Positions 11,141 through 26,700 of a stretch of DNA of 64,000 nucleotides are shown piece after piece. Numbering within the stretch: the stretch's first letter is position 1; every line of letters begins with the position of its first letter. The notes under the pieces are model-generated. The model was not told where the DNA came from, did not search any database, and was given only the letters and a program-made list of their open reading frames with translations. The translations under genes and the position numbers were made by a program. Source of the stretch: Prosapia bicincta (lineage: Eukaryota > Arthropoda > Insecta > Hemiptera > Cercopidae); NCBI GenBank assembly GCA_036971475.1, contig JBAIZL010000006.1, forward strand, positions 98,728,228-98,792,227. Direction: 5' to 3'.

Positions 11141-11428
11141 GAAAGTTTAGCTCAATGGGTGTTTTGGGTGACCCCAGATGTCTACTTCACCATGTATTTC
11201 GGTTTTCGTGTGATATTTGTACACTTAGTACCTTGCATCAGTTTAGTTGCTCTCAATGTGCTCCTTTTCCGTGCACTAAGGGACGCACAGCTTAAAAGGG
11301 ACAAACTGCTTAAAGAGAATCGCAAGAGTGAGTGTAAACGGCTCCGAGATTCCAACTGTACTACGCTCATGCTGATAGTCGTCGTCACTGTGTTCTTGTG
11401 TACAGAAATCCCATTAGCTGTCGTCACT
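11141..11428 (+). CDS. SPR: Sex peptide receptor, coding exon 3
   Basis: 288 bases, residues 209-304, phase 0 on both sides. Acceptor TCTGTTTTAG|GAA and donor GTCACT|GTGAGT. It covers the end of extracellular loop 2, TM5 (FRVIFVHLVPCISLVALNVL, with the conserved Pro), a long basic intracellular loop 3 (LKRDKLLKENRKSECKRLRDSN) and TM6 (LMLIVVVTVFLCTEIPLAVV, with Pro of the 6.50 position). The loop-3 and TTLMLIVVV blocks agree with SPR family members as I know them. The open frame continues past the donor to 11512, but the GTGAGT donor and the exact continuation in exon 4 set the end. Confidence 0.93.
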
Positions 11429-11556
11429 GTGAGTATACACACAACATACCTAGTATATACTCGTTGTTGCATATATATAGTAAAATTAAATGCAACCTAT
11501 TGTTTCTTCTGATTTACATTATCTAAGTATCTCTTTCTGAAAAGACCCACTTCTAA

Positions 11557-12290
11557 ACATACAGCTAGCCTTAAAAATTATACTGCTAAAGCATTAAACA
11601 TAGACGAAATTCACATATCATCTGACATAAACATACAACTTGCTTAATTACTTATACTCCTGAATCATTAAACCTCAAAAACCTTCACACATCATCTGAT
11701 AGAAACTAACAGCTAGCTTTGATAATTAAACTGCTAAAGCATTAAACATAAACAACCTTCAGACATCATCTGACATAAACATACAACTTGCTTAATTAAT
11801 TATACTGCTAGAGCATTAAACATAAAAAACCTTCAAACATAATCTGACATAAACATACAGCTAGCTTTGATAATTAAACTGCTAAAGCATTAAACATAAA
11901 AAACCTTCACACATCATCTGACATAAACATAAAATTTGCTTAATTAATTATACTCCTGGAGCATTAAACTTTAAAAAAATTCACACATCATCTGATAGAA
12001 ACTAACAGCTAGCTTTGATAATTACACTGCTAGAGCATTAAACATAAACAACCTTCACACATCATCTGACATAAACGTACAACTTGCTTAATTAATTATA
12101 CTGCTGGGGCATTAAACATAAACAACTTTAACACATCATCTGATAGAAACTAACAGCTAGCTTTGATAATTATACTGCTAAAGCATTAAACATAAACAAC
12201 TTTCACACATCATCTGACAGAAACATACAACTTGCTTAATTAATTATACTGCTAAACCATTAAACATAATCAACCTTCATACATAATCTA
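11557..12290. repeat. Satellite array, left edge: alternating A/B units (148-bp dimers)
   Basis: Units of about 74 bp alternate between an A type (CAGCTAGCTTTGATAATTA) and a B type (AACTTGCTTAATTAATTATA), each followed by ACTGCT(A/G)(A/G)AGCATTAAACATAAA and CATCATCTGACATAAAC. The first unit starts at about 11557. The alternation gives a 148-bp higher-order period and looks like the ancestral arrangement from which the inner families expanded. Confidence 0.9.
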
Positions 12291-15200
12291 ATAGAAACAT
12301 ACAGCTAGCTTTAATATTTATACTGCTAAAGCATTAAACATAAACAACCTTCACACATCATCTGATAGAAACATACAGTTAGCTGTAATATTTATACTGC
12401 TAATGCATTAAACATAAACAACCTTCATACATCATCTGATAGAAATATACAGTTAGCTGTAATATTTATACTGCTAATGCATTAAACATAAACAACCTTC
12501 ATACATCATCTGATAGATACATACAGCTAGCTTTAATATTTATACTGCTAACCCATTAACCATAAACAACCTTCATACATCATCTGATAGAAACATACAG
12601 CTAGCTTTAATATTTATACTGCTAAACCATTAACCACAAACAACCTTCATACATCATCTGACAGAAACATACAGCTAGCTTTAATATTTATACTGCTAAA
12701 CCATTAAACATAAACAACCTTCATACATCATCTGATGGAAACATACAGCTAGCTTTAATATTTATACTGCTAATGCATTAAACATAAACAACCTTCATAT
12801 ATCATCTGATAGATACATAGAGCTAGCTTTAATATTTATACTGCTAAACCATTAAACATAAACAACCTTCATACATCATCTGATGGAAACATACAGCTAG
12901 CTTTAATATTTATACTGCTAAACCATTAAACATAAACAACCTTCATACATCATCTGATAGAAACGTACAGCTAGCTTTATTATTTATACTGCTAAACCAT
13001 TAACCATAAACAACCTTCATACATCATCTGACAGAAACATACAGCTAGCTTTAATATTTATACTGCTAAACCATTAAACATAAACAACCTTCATACATCA
13101 TCTGATAGAAACATACAGCTAGCTTTAATATTTATACTGCTAAACCATTAACCATAAACAACCTTCATACATCATCTGATAGAAACATACAGCTAGCTTT
13201 AATATTTATACTGCTAAACCATTAACCATAAACAACCTTCATACATCATCTGATAGAAACATACAGCTAGCTTTAATATTTATACTGCTAAACCATTAAC
13301 CATAAACAACCTTCATACATCATCTGATAGAAACATACAGCTAGCTTTAATATTTATACTGCTAAACCATTAAACATAAACAACCTTCATACATCATCTG
13401 ATAGAAACATACAGCTAGCTTTAATATTTATACTGCTAATCCATTAACCATAAACAACCTTCATACATCATCTGACAGAAACATACAGCTAGCTTTAATA
13501 TTTATACTGCTAAACCATTAAACATAAACAACCTTCATACATCATCTGATAGAAACATACAGCTAGCTTTAATATTTATACTGCTAAACCATTAACCATA
13601 AACAACCTTCATACATCATCTGACAGAAACATACAGCTAGCTTTAATATTTATACTGCTAAACCATTAAACATAAACAACCTTCATACATCATCTGATGG
13701 AAACATACAGCTAGCTTTAATATTTATACTGCTAATGCATTAAACATAAACAACCTTCATATATCATCTGATAGATACATAGAGCTAGCTTTAATATTTA
13801 TACTGCTAAACCATTAAACATAAACAACCTTCATACATCATCTGATGGAAACATACAGCTAGCTTTAATATTTATACTGCTAAACCATTAAACATAAACA
13901 ACCTTCATACATCATCTGATAGAAACGTACAGCTAGCTTTATTATTTATACTGCTAATGCATTAAACATAAACAACCTTCATACATCATCTGATAGAAAC
14001 ATACAGCTAGCTTTAATATTTATACTGCTAATGCATTAAACATAAACAACCTTCATACATCATCTGATAGAAACATACATTTAGCTTTAATATTTATACT
14101 GCTAATGCATTAAACATAATCAACCTTCATACATCATCTGATAGAAACATACAGCTAGCTTTATTATTTATACTGCTAATGCATTAAACATAAACAACCT
14201 ACACGCATCATCTGATAGAAACATACAGCTAGCTTTAATATTTATACTGCTAAACCATTAAACATAAACAACCTTCATACATCATCTGATAGAAACGTAC
14301 AGCTAGCTTTAATATTTATACTACTAAATCACTAAACATAAACAACCTTCATACATCATCGGATAGAAACATACAGCTAGCTTTATTATTTATACTGCTA
14401 ATGCATTAAACATAATCAACCTTCATACATCATCTGATAGAAACGTACAGCTAGCTTTAATATTTATACTAATAAATCACTAAACATAAACAACCTTCAT
14501 ACATCATCTGATAGAAACATACAGCTAGCTTTATTACTTATACTGCTAATGCGATAAACATAAAAAACCTTCACACATCATCTGACGTAAACATACAACT
14601 TGCTTAATTAATTATACTGCTGGGGCATTAAACATAAACAACTTTAACACATCATCTGATAGAAAGAAACAGCTAGCTTTGATAATTATACTGCTAAAGC
14701 AGTAAACATAAACAACCTTCACACATCATCTGACAGAAACATACAACTTGCCTAATTAATTATACTGCTAAACCATTAAACATAATCAACCTTCATACAT
14801 CATCTGATAGAAACATACAGCTAGCTTTAACATTTATACTGCTAAACCATTAAACATAAACAACCTTCACACATCATCTGATAGAAACATACAGCTAGCT
14901 TTAATATTTATACTGCTAAAGCATTAAACATGAACAACCTTCACACATCATCTGATAGAAACATACAGCTAGCTTTAATATTTATACTGCTAAACCATTA
15001 AACATAAACAACCTTCACACATCATCTGATAGAAACATACAGCTAGCTTTAATATTTATACTGCTAAAGCATTAAACATGAACAACCTTCACACATCATC
15101 TGATAGAAACATACAGCTAGCTTTAATATTTATACTGCTAAACCATTAAACATAAACAACCTTCACACATCATCTGATAGAAACATACAGCTAGCTTTAA

Positions 15201-18200
15201 TATTTATACTGCTAAAGCATTAAACATGAACAACCTTCACACATCATCTGATAGAAACATACACCTAGTTTTAATATATATACTGCTAAACCATTAAACA
15301 TAAACAACCTTCACACATCATCTGATAGAAACATACAGTTAGCTGTAATATTTATACTGCTAATGCATTAAACATAAACAACCTTCATACATCATCTGAT
15401 AGTAACATACAGCTAGCCTTAATATTTATACTGCTAATGCATTAAACATAAACAACCTTCATACATCATCTGATAGAAACATACAGCTAGCTATAATATT
15501 TATACTGATAATGCATTAAACATAAACAACCTTCACACATCATCTGATAGAAACATACAGCTAGCTTTATTATTTATACTGCTAATGCATTAAACATAAA
15601 CAACCTTCACACATCATCTGATAGAAACATACAGCTAGCTTTAATATTTATACTGCTAAACCATTAAATATAAACAACCTTCATACATCATCTGATAGAA
15701 ACATACAGCTAGCTTTAATATTTCTATTGCTATACCATTAAACGTAAACAACCTTCATACATCATCTGATAGAAACATACAGCTAGCTTTATTATTTATA
15801 CTGCTAATGCATTAAACATGAACAACCTTCACACATCATCTGATAGAAACATACAGCTAGCTTTAATATTTATACTGCTAAACCATTAAACATAAAGAAC
15901 CTTCATACATCATCTGATAGAAACATACAGCTAGCTTTATTATTTATACTGCTAAAGCATTAAACATAATCAACCTTCATACATCATCTGATAGAAACAT
16001 ACAGCTAGCTTTTATATTTATACTGCTAAACCATTAAACATAAACAACCTTCATACATCATCTGCTAGAAACATACAGCTAGCTTTTATATTTATACTGC
16101 TAAACCATTAAACATAAACAACCTTCATACATCATCTGCTAGAAACATACAGCTAGCTTTATTATTTATACTGCTAATGCATTAAACATAAACAACCTTC
16201 ACACATCATCTGATAGAAACATACAGCTAGCTTTAATATTTATACTGCTAAACCATTAAACATAAACAACCTTCATACATCATCAGATAGAAACATACAG
16301 CTAGCTTTTATATTTATACTGCTAAACCATTAAATATAAACAACCTTCATACGTCATCTGATAGAAACATACAGCTAGCTTTATTATTTATACTGCTAAA
16401 CCATTAAACATAAACAACTTCATACATCATCTGATAGAAACATACAGCTAGCTTTATTATTTATACTGCTAGTGCATTAAACATAATCAACTTTCATACA
16501 TCATCTGATAGAAACATACAGCTAGCTTTAATATTTATACTGCTAAATCACTAAACATAAACAACCTTCATACATCATTGGATAGAAACATACAGCTAGT
16601 TTTAATATTTATACTGCTAAACCATTAAACATAAACAACCTTCATACATCATCAGATAGAAACATACAGCTAGCTTTATTATTCATACTGCTAATGCATT
16701 AAACATAATCAACCTTCATACATCATCTGATAGAAACGTACAGCTAGCTTTAATATTTATACTACTAAATCACTAAACATAAAAAACCTTCACACATCAT
16801 CTGACGTAAACATACAACTTGCTTAATTAATTATACTGCTGGGGCATTAAACATAAACAACTTTAACACATCATCTGATAGAAACAAACAGCTAGCTTTA
16901 ATATTTATACTGCTAAATCACTAAACATAAACAACCTTCATACATCATCTGATGGAAACATACAGCTAGTTTTAATATTTATACTGCTAAACCATTAAAG
17001 ATAAACAACCTTCATACATCATCTGATAGAAACATACAGCTAGCTTTAATAGTTATACTGCTAATGCATTAAACATAATCAACCTTCATACATCATCTGA
17101 TAGAAACATACAGCTAGCTTTAATATTTTTACTGCTAAACCATTAAAACATAAACAACCTTCATACGTCATCTGATAGAAACATACAGCTAGCTTTATTA
17201 TTTATACTGCTAAACCATTAAACATAAACAACCTTCATACATCATCTGATAGAAACATACAGCTAGCTTTAATATTTTTACTACTAAATCACTAAACATA
17301 AACAACCTTCATACATCATCTGGTAGAAACATACAGCTAGCTTTAATATTTTTACTACTAAATCATTAAACATAATCAACCTTCATACATCATCTGATAG
17401 AAACATACAGCTAGCTTTAATATTTTTACTACTAAATCACTAAACATAAACAACCTTCATACATCATCTGATAGAAACATACAGCTAGCTTTAATATTTT
17501 TACTACTAAATCACTAAACATAAACAACCTTCATACATCATCTGATAGAAACATACAGCTAGCTTTAATATTTTTACTACTAAATCATTAAACATTATCA
17601 ACCTTCATACATCATCTGATAGAAACGTACAGCTAGCTTTAATATTTTTACTACTAAATCACTAAACATAAACAACCTTCATACATCATCTGATAGAAAC
17701 ATACAGCTAGCTTTATTATTTATACTGCTAATGCAATAAACATAAAAAACCTTCACACATTATCTGACGTAAACATACAACTTGCTTAATTAATTATACT
17801 GCTGGGGCATTAAACATAAACAACTTTATCACATCATCTGATGGAAACAAACAGCTAGCTTTGATAATTATACTGCTAAAGCATTAAACATAAACAACCT
17901 TCCACACATCATCTGACAGAAACATACAACTTGCTTAATTAATTATACTGCTAAACCATTAAACATAAACAACCTTCACACATCATCTGACAGAAACATA
18001 CAACTTGCTTAATTAATTATACTGCTAAACCATTAAACACAATCAACCTTCACACATCATCTGATAGAAACATACAGATAGGTTTAATATTTATACTGCT
18101 AATGCATTAAACATAAACAACCTTCCCACATCATCTGAAAGAAACATACAGTTAGCTGTAATATTTATACTGCTAATGCATTAAACATAAACAACCTTCA

Positions 18201-18360
18201 TACATCATCTGATAGAAACATACAGTTAGCTGTAATATTTATACTGCTAATGCATTAAACATAAACAACCGTCATACATCATCTGATAGAGACATACAGC
18301 TAGCTTTAATATTTATACTGATGGAGCATAACCCATAAACAGCCTTCACATGTCATTTGA
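12291..18360. repeat. Satellite array, family 1: 74-bp units with AGCTAGCTTTAATATTTATA
   Basis: About 82 units of 74 bp. Each contains the AGCTAGCT palindrome, an ACTGCTAAACCATTAAACA stretch and CATCATCTGATAGAAAC. Higher-order copies are visible: a 962-bp (13-unit) duplication places the marker ATATATCATCTGATAGATAC at both about 12798 and 13760, and a 148-bp dimer alternates at 14860-15250 (AACCATTAAACATAAAC / AAGCATTAAACATGAAC). Islands of the A/B type interrupt the family at about 14560-14770, 16780-16890 and 17740-18040. Confidence 0.95.
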
Positions 18361-20712
18361 CATAACCATACAACTTGTCTATTTAATTAAACTGTTGGAG
18401 CAATAAACATAAACAACCTACACACTTCATCTGACATAAACATAAACTTGCTTAATTAATTATACTGCTAAAGCAATAAACATAATCAACCTTCACACTC
18501 TATCTGGCATAAACATACAACTTGCTTAATTAATTATACTGCTAAAGCAATAAACATAATCAACCTTCACACTTTATCTGGCATAAACATACAACTTGCT
18601 TAATTAATTATACTGCTAAAGCAATAAACATAATCAACCTTCACACTTTATCTGGCATAAACATACAACTTGCTTATTTAATTATACTGCTAAAGCAATA
18701 AACATAATCAACCTTCACACTTGATCTGGCATAAACATACAACTTGCTTAATTAATTATACTGCTGGAGCATTAAACATAAATCTGCTTCACACAACATC
18801 TGACATAAACATACAGCTAGCTTTAATAATTATACTGATGGAGCATAACCCATAAACAGCCTTCACATGTCATTTGACATAACCATACAACTTGCCTAAT
18901 TAATTAAACTGTGCGAGCAATAAACATAAACAAAATTCACACATCATCCGATATAAACATACAACTTGCCTAATTAATTAAACTGTTGGAGCAATAAACA
19001 TATACAAAATTCACACACCATCCGATATAAACATACATCTTGCCTAATTAATTAAACTTTTGGAGCAATAAACATAAACAAATTTCACACACCATCCGAT
19101 ATAAACATACAGCTTGCCTAATTAATTAAACTGTTGGAGCAATAAACATAAACAAAATTCACACATCATCCGATATAAACATACAACTTGCCTAATTAAT
19201 TAAACTGTTGGAGCAATAAACATAAACAAAATTCACACATCATCCGATATATACATACAACTTGCCTAATTTATTAAACTGTTGGAGCAATAAACATAAA
19301 CAAAATTCACACATCATCCGATATAAACATACAACTTGCCTAATTAATTAAACTGTTGGAGCAATAAACATAAACAAAATTCACACATCATCCGATATAA
19401 ACATACAACTTGCCTAATTAATTAAACTGTTGGAGCAATAAACATAAACAAAATTCACACATCATCCGATATAAACATACAACTTGCCTAATTAATTAAA
19501 CTGTTGGAGCAATAAACATAAACGAAATTCACACACCATCCGATATAAACATACAACTTGCCTAATTAATTAAACTTTTGGAGCAATAAACATAAACAAA
19601 ATTCACACATCATCGGATATAAACATACAACTTGCCTAATTAATTAAACTTTTGGAGCAATAAACATAAAGAAAATTCACACATCATCGGATATAAACAT
19701 ACAACTTGTGTAATTAATTAAACTTTTGGAGCAATAAACATAAACAAAATTCACACATCATCGGATATAAACATACAACTTGTGTAATTAATTAAACTTT
19801 TGGAGCAATAAACATTAACAAAATTCACACATCATCGGATATAAACATACAACTTGCCTAATTAATTAAACTGTTGGAGCAATAAACATAAACAAAATTC
19901 ACACATCATCGGATATAAACATACAACTTGTGTAATTAATTAAACTTTTGGAGCAATAAACATAAACAAAATTCACACATCATCGGATATAAACATACAA
20001 CTTGCCTAATTAATTAAACTGTTGGAGCAATAAACATAAACAAAATTCACACACCATCCGATATAAACATACAACTTGCCTAATTAATTAAACTTTTGGA
20101 GCAATAAACATAAACAAAATTCACACACCATCCGATATAAACATACAACTTGCCTAATTAATTAAACTTTTGGAGCAATAAACATAAACAAAATTCACAC
20201 ACCATCCGATATAAACATACAACATGCCTAATTAATTAAACTTTTGGAGCAATAAACATAAACAAAATTCACACACCATCCGATATAAACATACAACTTG
20301 CCTAATTAATTAAACTGTTAGAGCAATAAACATAAACAAAATTCACACATCATCGGATATAAACATACAACTTGCCTAATTAATTAAACTGTTGGAGCAA
20401 TAAACATAAACAAAATTCACACATCATCGGATATAAACATACAACTTGCCTAATTAATTAAACTGTTGGAGCAATAAACATAAACAAAATTCACACATCA
20501 TCGGATATAAACATACAACTTGCCTAATTAATTAAACTTTTGGAGCAATAAACATAAACAAAATTCACACATCATCGGATATAAACATACAACTTGCCTA
20601 ATTAATTAAACTTTTGGAGCAATAAACATAAACAAAATTCACACATCATCGGATATAAACATACAACTTGCCTAATTAATTAAACTTTTGGAGCAATAAA
20701 CATAAACAAAAT
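18361..20712. repeat. Satellite array, family 2: 74-bp units with CTTGCCTAATTAATTAAACT
   Basis: About 32 units of 74 bp, homologous to the B type. The AGCTAGCT segment is replaced by a TTAATTAA palindrome and GGAGCAATAAACATAAACAA follows. The leftmost units (18425-18780) form a sub-block with AACATAATCAACCTTCACAC and ATCTGGCATAAAC. The block 18940-20700 is very homogeneous, indicating recent amplification or gene conversion. Confidence 0.95.
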
Positions 20713-23700
20713 TATAGGATACATCATTTGATAGAATCACAGAGCTTGATAAATTAACTATACTGGTAAAGCATTAACATAAACAACTTTCACACATCAT
20801 TTGATAGAATCACAGAGCTTGATAAATAAATATACTGGTAAAGCATTAACATAAACAACCTTCACACATCATTTGATAGAATCACAGAGCCTGATAAATT
20901 AACTATACTGGTAAAGCATTAAATAAACAACCTTCACACATCATTTGATAGAATCACAGAGCTTGATAAATTAACTATACTGGTAAAGCATTAACATAAA
21001 CAACTTTCACACATCATTTGATAGAATCACAGAGCTTGATAAATAAATATACTGGTAAAGCATTAACATAAACAACCTTCACACATCATTTGATAGAATC
21101 ACAGAGCCTGATAAATTAACTATACTGGTAAAGCATTAACATAAACAACCTTCACACATCATTTGATAGAATCACAGAGCTTGATAAATTAACTATACTG
21201 GTAAAGCATTAACATAAACAACCTTCACACATCATTTGGTAGAAACACAGAGCTTGATAAATTAACTGTACTGGTAAAGCATTAACATAAACAACCTTCA
21301 CACATCATTTGATAGAATCACAGAGCTTGATAAATTAACTATTCTGCTAAAGCATTAACATAAACAACCTTCACACATCATTTGATAGAATCACAGAGCC
21401 TGATAAATTAACTATACTGGTAAAGCATTAACATAAACAACCTTCACACATCATTTGATAGAATCACAGAGCCTGATAAATTAACTATACTGGTAAAGCA
21501 TTAACATAAACAACCTTCACACATCATTTGATAGAATCACAGAGCTTGATAAATTAACTATACTGGTAAAGCATTAACATAAACAACCTTCACACATCAT
21601 TTGGTAGAAACACAGAGCTTGATAAATTAACTGTACTGGTAAAGCATTAACATAAACAACCTTCACACATCATTTGATAGAGTCACAGAGCTTGATAAAT
21701 TAACTATTCTGCTAAAGCATTAACATAAACAACCTTCACACATCATTTGATAGAATCACAGAGCCTGATAAATTAACTATACTGGTAAAGCATTAACATA
21801 AACAACCTTCACACATCATTTGATAGAATCACAGAGCTTGATAAATTAACTGTACTGGTAAAGCATTAACATAAACAACCTTCACACATCATTTGATAGA
21901 ATCACAGAGCTTGATAAATTAACTATTCTGCTAAAGCATTAACATAAACAACCTTCATACATCATTTGATAGAATCACAGAGCTTGATAAATTAACTGTA
22001 CTGGTAAAGCATTAACATAAACAACCTTCACACATCATTTGATAGAATCACAGAGCTTGATAAATTAACTATACTGCTAAAGCATTAACATAAACAACCT
22101 TCATACATCATTTGATAGAATCACAGAGCTTGATAAATTAACTATACTGGTAAAGCAATAACATAAACAACCTTCACACATCATTTGATAGAATCACAGA
22201 GCTTGATAAATTAACTAGACTGCTAAAGCATTAACATAAACAACCTTCACACATCATTTGATAGAATCACAGAGCTTGATTAATTAACTATACTGGTAAA
22301 GCATTAACATAAACAACCCTCACACATCATCTGATAGAATCATGCACCTTGATTCATTAACTATACTGCTAAAGCATTAACATAAACAACCTTCATACAT
22401 CACTTGATAGAATCACAGAGCTTGATAAATTAACTATACTGGTCAAGCATTAACATAAACAACCTTCACACATCATTTGATAGAATCACAGAGCTTGATA
22501 AATTAACTATTCTGCTAAAGCATTAACATAAACAACCTTCATACATCATTTGATAGAATCACAGAGCTTGATAAATTAACTGTACTGGTAAAGCATTAAC
22601 ATAAACAACCTTCACACATCATTTGATAGAATCACAGAGCTTGATAAATTAACTATTCTGCTAAAGCATTAACATAAACAACCTTCATACATCATTTGAT
22701 AGAATCACAGAGCTTGATAAATTAACTGTACTGGTAAAGCATTAACATAAACAACCTTCACACATCATTTGATAGAATCACAGAGCTTGATAAATTAACT
22801 GTACTGGTAAAGCATTAACATAAACAACCTTCACACATCATTTGATAGAATCACAGAGCTTGATAAATTAACTATTCTGCTAAAGCATTAACATAAACAA
22901 CCTTCATACATCATTTGATAGAATCACAGAGCTTGATAAATTAACTGTACTGGTAAAGCATTAACATAAACAACCATCACACATCATTTGATAGAATCAC
23001 AGAGCTTGATAAATTAACTGTACTGGTAAAGCATTAACATAAACAACCTTCATACATCATTTGATAGAATCACAGAGCTTGATAAATTAACTGTACTGGT
23101 AAAGCATTAACATAAACAACCTTCACACATCATTTGATAGAATCACAGAGCTTGATAAATTAACTGTACTGGTAAAGCATTAACATAAACAACCTTCACA
23201 CATCATTTGATAGAATCACAGAGCTTGATAAATTAACTATTCTGCTAAAGCATTAACATAAACAACCTTCATACATCATTTGATAGAATCACAGAGCTTG
23301 ATAAATTAACTGTACTGGTAAAGCATTAACATAAACAACCTTCACACATCATTTGATAGAATCACAGAGCTTGATAAATTAACTATTCTGCTAAAGCATT
23401 AACATAAACAACCTTCATACATCATTTGATAGAATCACAGAGCTTGATAAATTAACTGTACTGGTAAAGCATTAACATAAACAACCTTCACACATCATTT
23501 GATAGAATCACAGAGCTTGATAAATTAACTATTCTGCTAAAGCATTAACATAAACAACCTCCACACATCATTTGATAAAATCACAGAGCTTGATAAATTA
23601 ACTATACTGGTAAGGCATTAACATAAACAACCTTCATACATCATTTGATAGAATCACAGAGCTTGATAAATTAACTATACTGGTAAAGCAATAACATAAA

Positions 23701-26700
23701 CAACCTTCACACATCATTTGATAGAATCACAGAGCTTGATAAATTAACTATACTGCTAAAGCATTAACATAAACAACCTTCACACATCATTTGATAGAAT
23801 CACAGAGCTTGATTAATTAACTATACTGGTAAAGCATTAACCTAAACAACCTTCACACATCATTTGATAGAATCACTGAGCTTGATAACTTAACTATACT
23901 GCTAAAGCATTAACATAAACAACCTTCACACATCATTTGATAGAATCACAGAGCTTGATAAATTAACTATACTGGTAAAGCATTAACATAAACAACCTTT
24001 ACACATCAATTGATAGAATCACAGAGCTTGATAAATTAACTATACTGGTAAAGCATTAAATAAACAACCTTCACACATCATTTGATAGAATCACAGAGCT
24101 TGATAAATTAACTATACTGGTAAAGCATTAACATAAACAACTTTCATACATCATTTGATAGAATCACAGAGCTTGATAAATAAATATACTGGTAAAGCAT
24201 TAACATAAACAACCTTCACACATCATTTGATAGAATCACAGAGCCTGATAAATTAACTATACTGGTAAAGCATTAACATAAACAACCTTCACACATCATT
24301 TGATAGAATCACAGAGCTTGATAAATTAACTATACTGGTAAAGCATTAACATAAACAACCTTCACACATCATTTGGTAGAAACACAGAGCTTGATAAATT
24401 AACTATACTGCTAAAGCATTAACATAAACAACCTTCACACTTCATTTGATAGAATCACAGAGCTTGATAAATTAACTATACTGGTAAAGCATAACATAAA
24501 CAACCTTCACACATCATTTGATAGAATCACAGAGCTTGATAAATTAACTATACTGGTCAAGCATTAACATAAACAACCTTCATACATCATTTGATAGAAT
24601 CACAGAGCTTGATAAATTAACTATACTGGTAAAACATTAAACATAAACAACCCTTACACATCATCTGATAGAATCATGCACCTTGATTCATTAACTATAC
24701 TGCTAAAGCATTAACATATACAACCTTCATACATCATTTGATAGAATCACAGAGCTTGATAAATTAACTTTACTGGTAAAGCATTAACATAAACAACCTT
24801 CACACATCATTTGATAGAATCACAGAGCTTGATAAATTAACTATACTGCTAAAGCATTAACATAAACAACCTTCACACATCATTTGATAAAATCACAGAG
24901 CTTGATAAATTAACTATACTGGTAACGCATTAACATAAACAACCTTCACACATCATTTGATAGAATCACAGAGCTTGATAAATTAACTATACTGCTAAAG
25001 CATTAACATAAACAATCTTCACACACCATTTGATAGAATCACAGAGCTTGATAAATTAACTATACTGGTAAAGCATTAACATAAACAACCCTCACACATC
25101 ATCTGATAGAATCATGCACCTTGGTTCATTAACTATACTGCTAAAGCATTAACATAAACAACCTTCATACATCATTTGATAGAATCACAGAGCTTGATAA
25201 ATTAACTATACTGGTAAAACATTAAACGTAATCAACCCTCACACATCATCTGATAGAATCATGCACCTTGATTCATTAACTATACTGCTAAAGCATTAAC
25301 ATAAACAGCCTTCATACATCATTTGATAGAATCACAGAGCTTGATAAATTAACTGTACTGGTAAAGCATTAACATAAACAACCTTCACACATCATTTGAT
25401 AGAATCACAGAGCTTGATAAATTACTTATACTGCTAAAGCATTAACATAAACAACCTTCACACATCATTTGATAAAATCACAGAGCTTGATAAATTAACT
25501 ATACTGGTAAGGCATTAACATAAACAACCTTCACACATCATTTGATAGAATCACAGAGCTTGATAAATTAACTATACTGCTAAAGCATTAACATAAACAA
25601 CCTTCACACATCGTTTGATAGAATCACAGAGCTTGATAAATTAACTATACTGGTAAAGCATTAAATAAACAACCTTCACACATCATTTGATAGAATCACA
25701 GAGCTTGATAAATTAACTATACTGGTAAAGCATTAACATAAACAACTTTCACACATCATTTGATAGAATCACAGAGCTTGATAAATAAATATACTGGTAA
25801 AGCATTAACATAAACAACCTTCACACATCATTTGATAGAATCACAGAGCCTGATAAATTAACTATACTGGTAAAGCATTAACATAAACAACCTTCACACA
25901 TCATTTGATAGAATCACAGAGCTTGATAAATTAACTATACTGGTAAAGCATTAACATAAACAACCTTCACACATCATTTGGTAGAAACACAGAGCTTGAT
26001 AAATTAACTATACTGCTAAAGCATTAACATAAACAACCTTCACACTTCATTTGATAGAATCACAGAGCTTGATAAATTAACTATACTGGTAAAGCATAAC
26101 ATAAACAACCTTCACACATCATTTGATAGAATCACAGAGCTTGATAAATTAACTATACTGGTCAAGCATTAACATAAACTACCTTCATACATCATTTGAT
26201 AGAATCACAGAGCTTGATAAATTAACAATACTGGTAAAACATTAAACATAAACAACCCTCACACATCATCTGATAGAATCATGCACCTTGATTCATTAAC
26301 TATACTGCTAAAGCATTAACATAAACAACCTTCATACATCATTTGATAGAATCACAGAGCTTGATAAATTAACTTTACTGGTAAAGCATTAACATAAACA
26401 ACCTTCACACATCATTTGATAGAATCACAGAGCTTGATAAATTAACTATACTGCTAAAGCATTAACATAAACAACCTTCACACATCATTTGATACAATCA
26501 CAGAGCTTGATAAATTAACTATACTGGTAAAGCATTAACATAAACAACCTTCACACATCATTTGATAGAATCACAGAGCTTGATAAATTAACTATACTGC
26601 TAAAGCATTAACATAAACAATCTTCACACACCATTTGATAGAATCACAGAGCTTGATAAATTAACTATACTGGTAAAGCATTAACATAAACAACCCTCAC

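Noticed and set aside
11182..11472. Minus-strand 96-codon frame
   Set aside because: Shadow of SPR exon 3.
12291..18360. CTGATAGAAAC in each 74-bp unit as a minimal hammerhead ribozyme
   Set aside because: No helix II and no complete CTGANGA box; resemblance is limited to a few bases.
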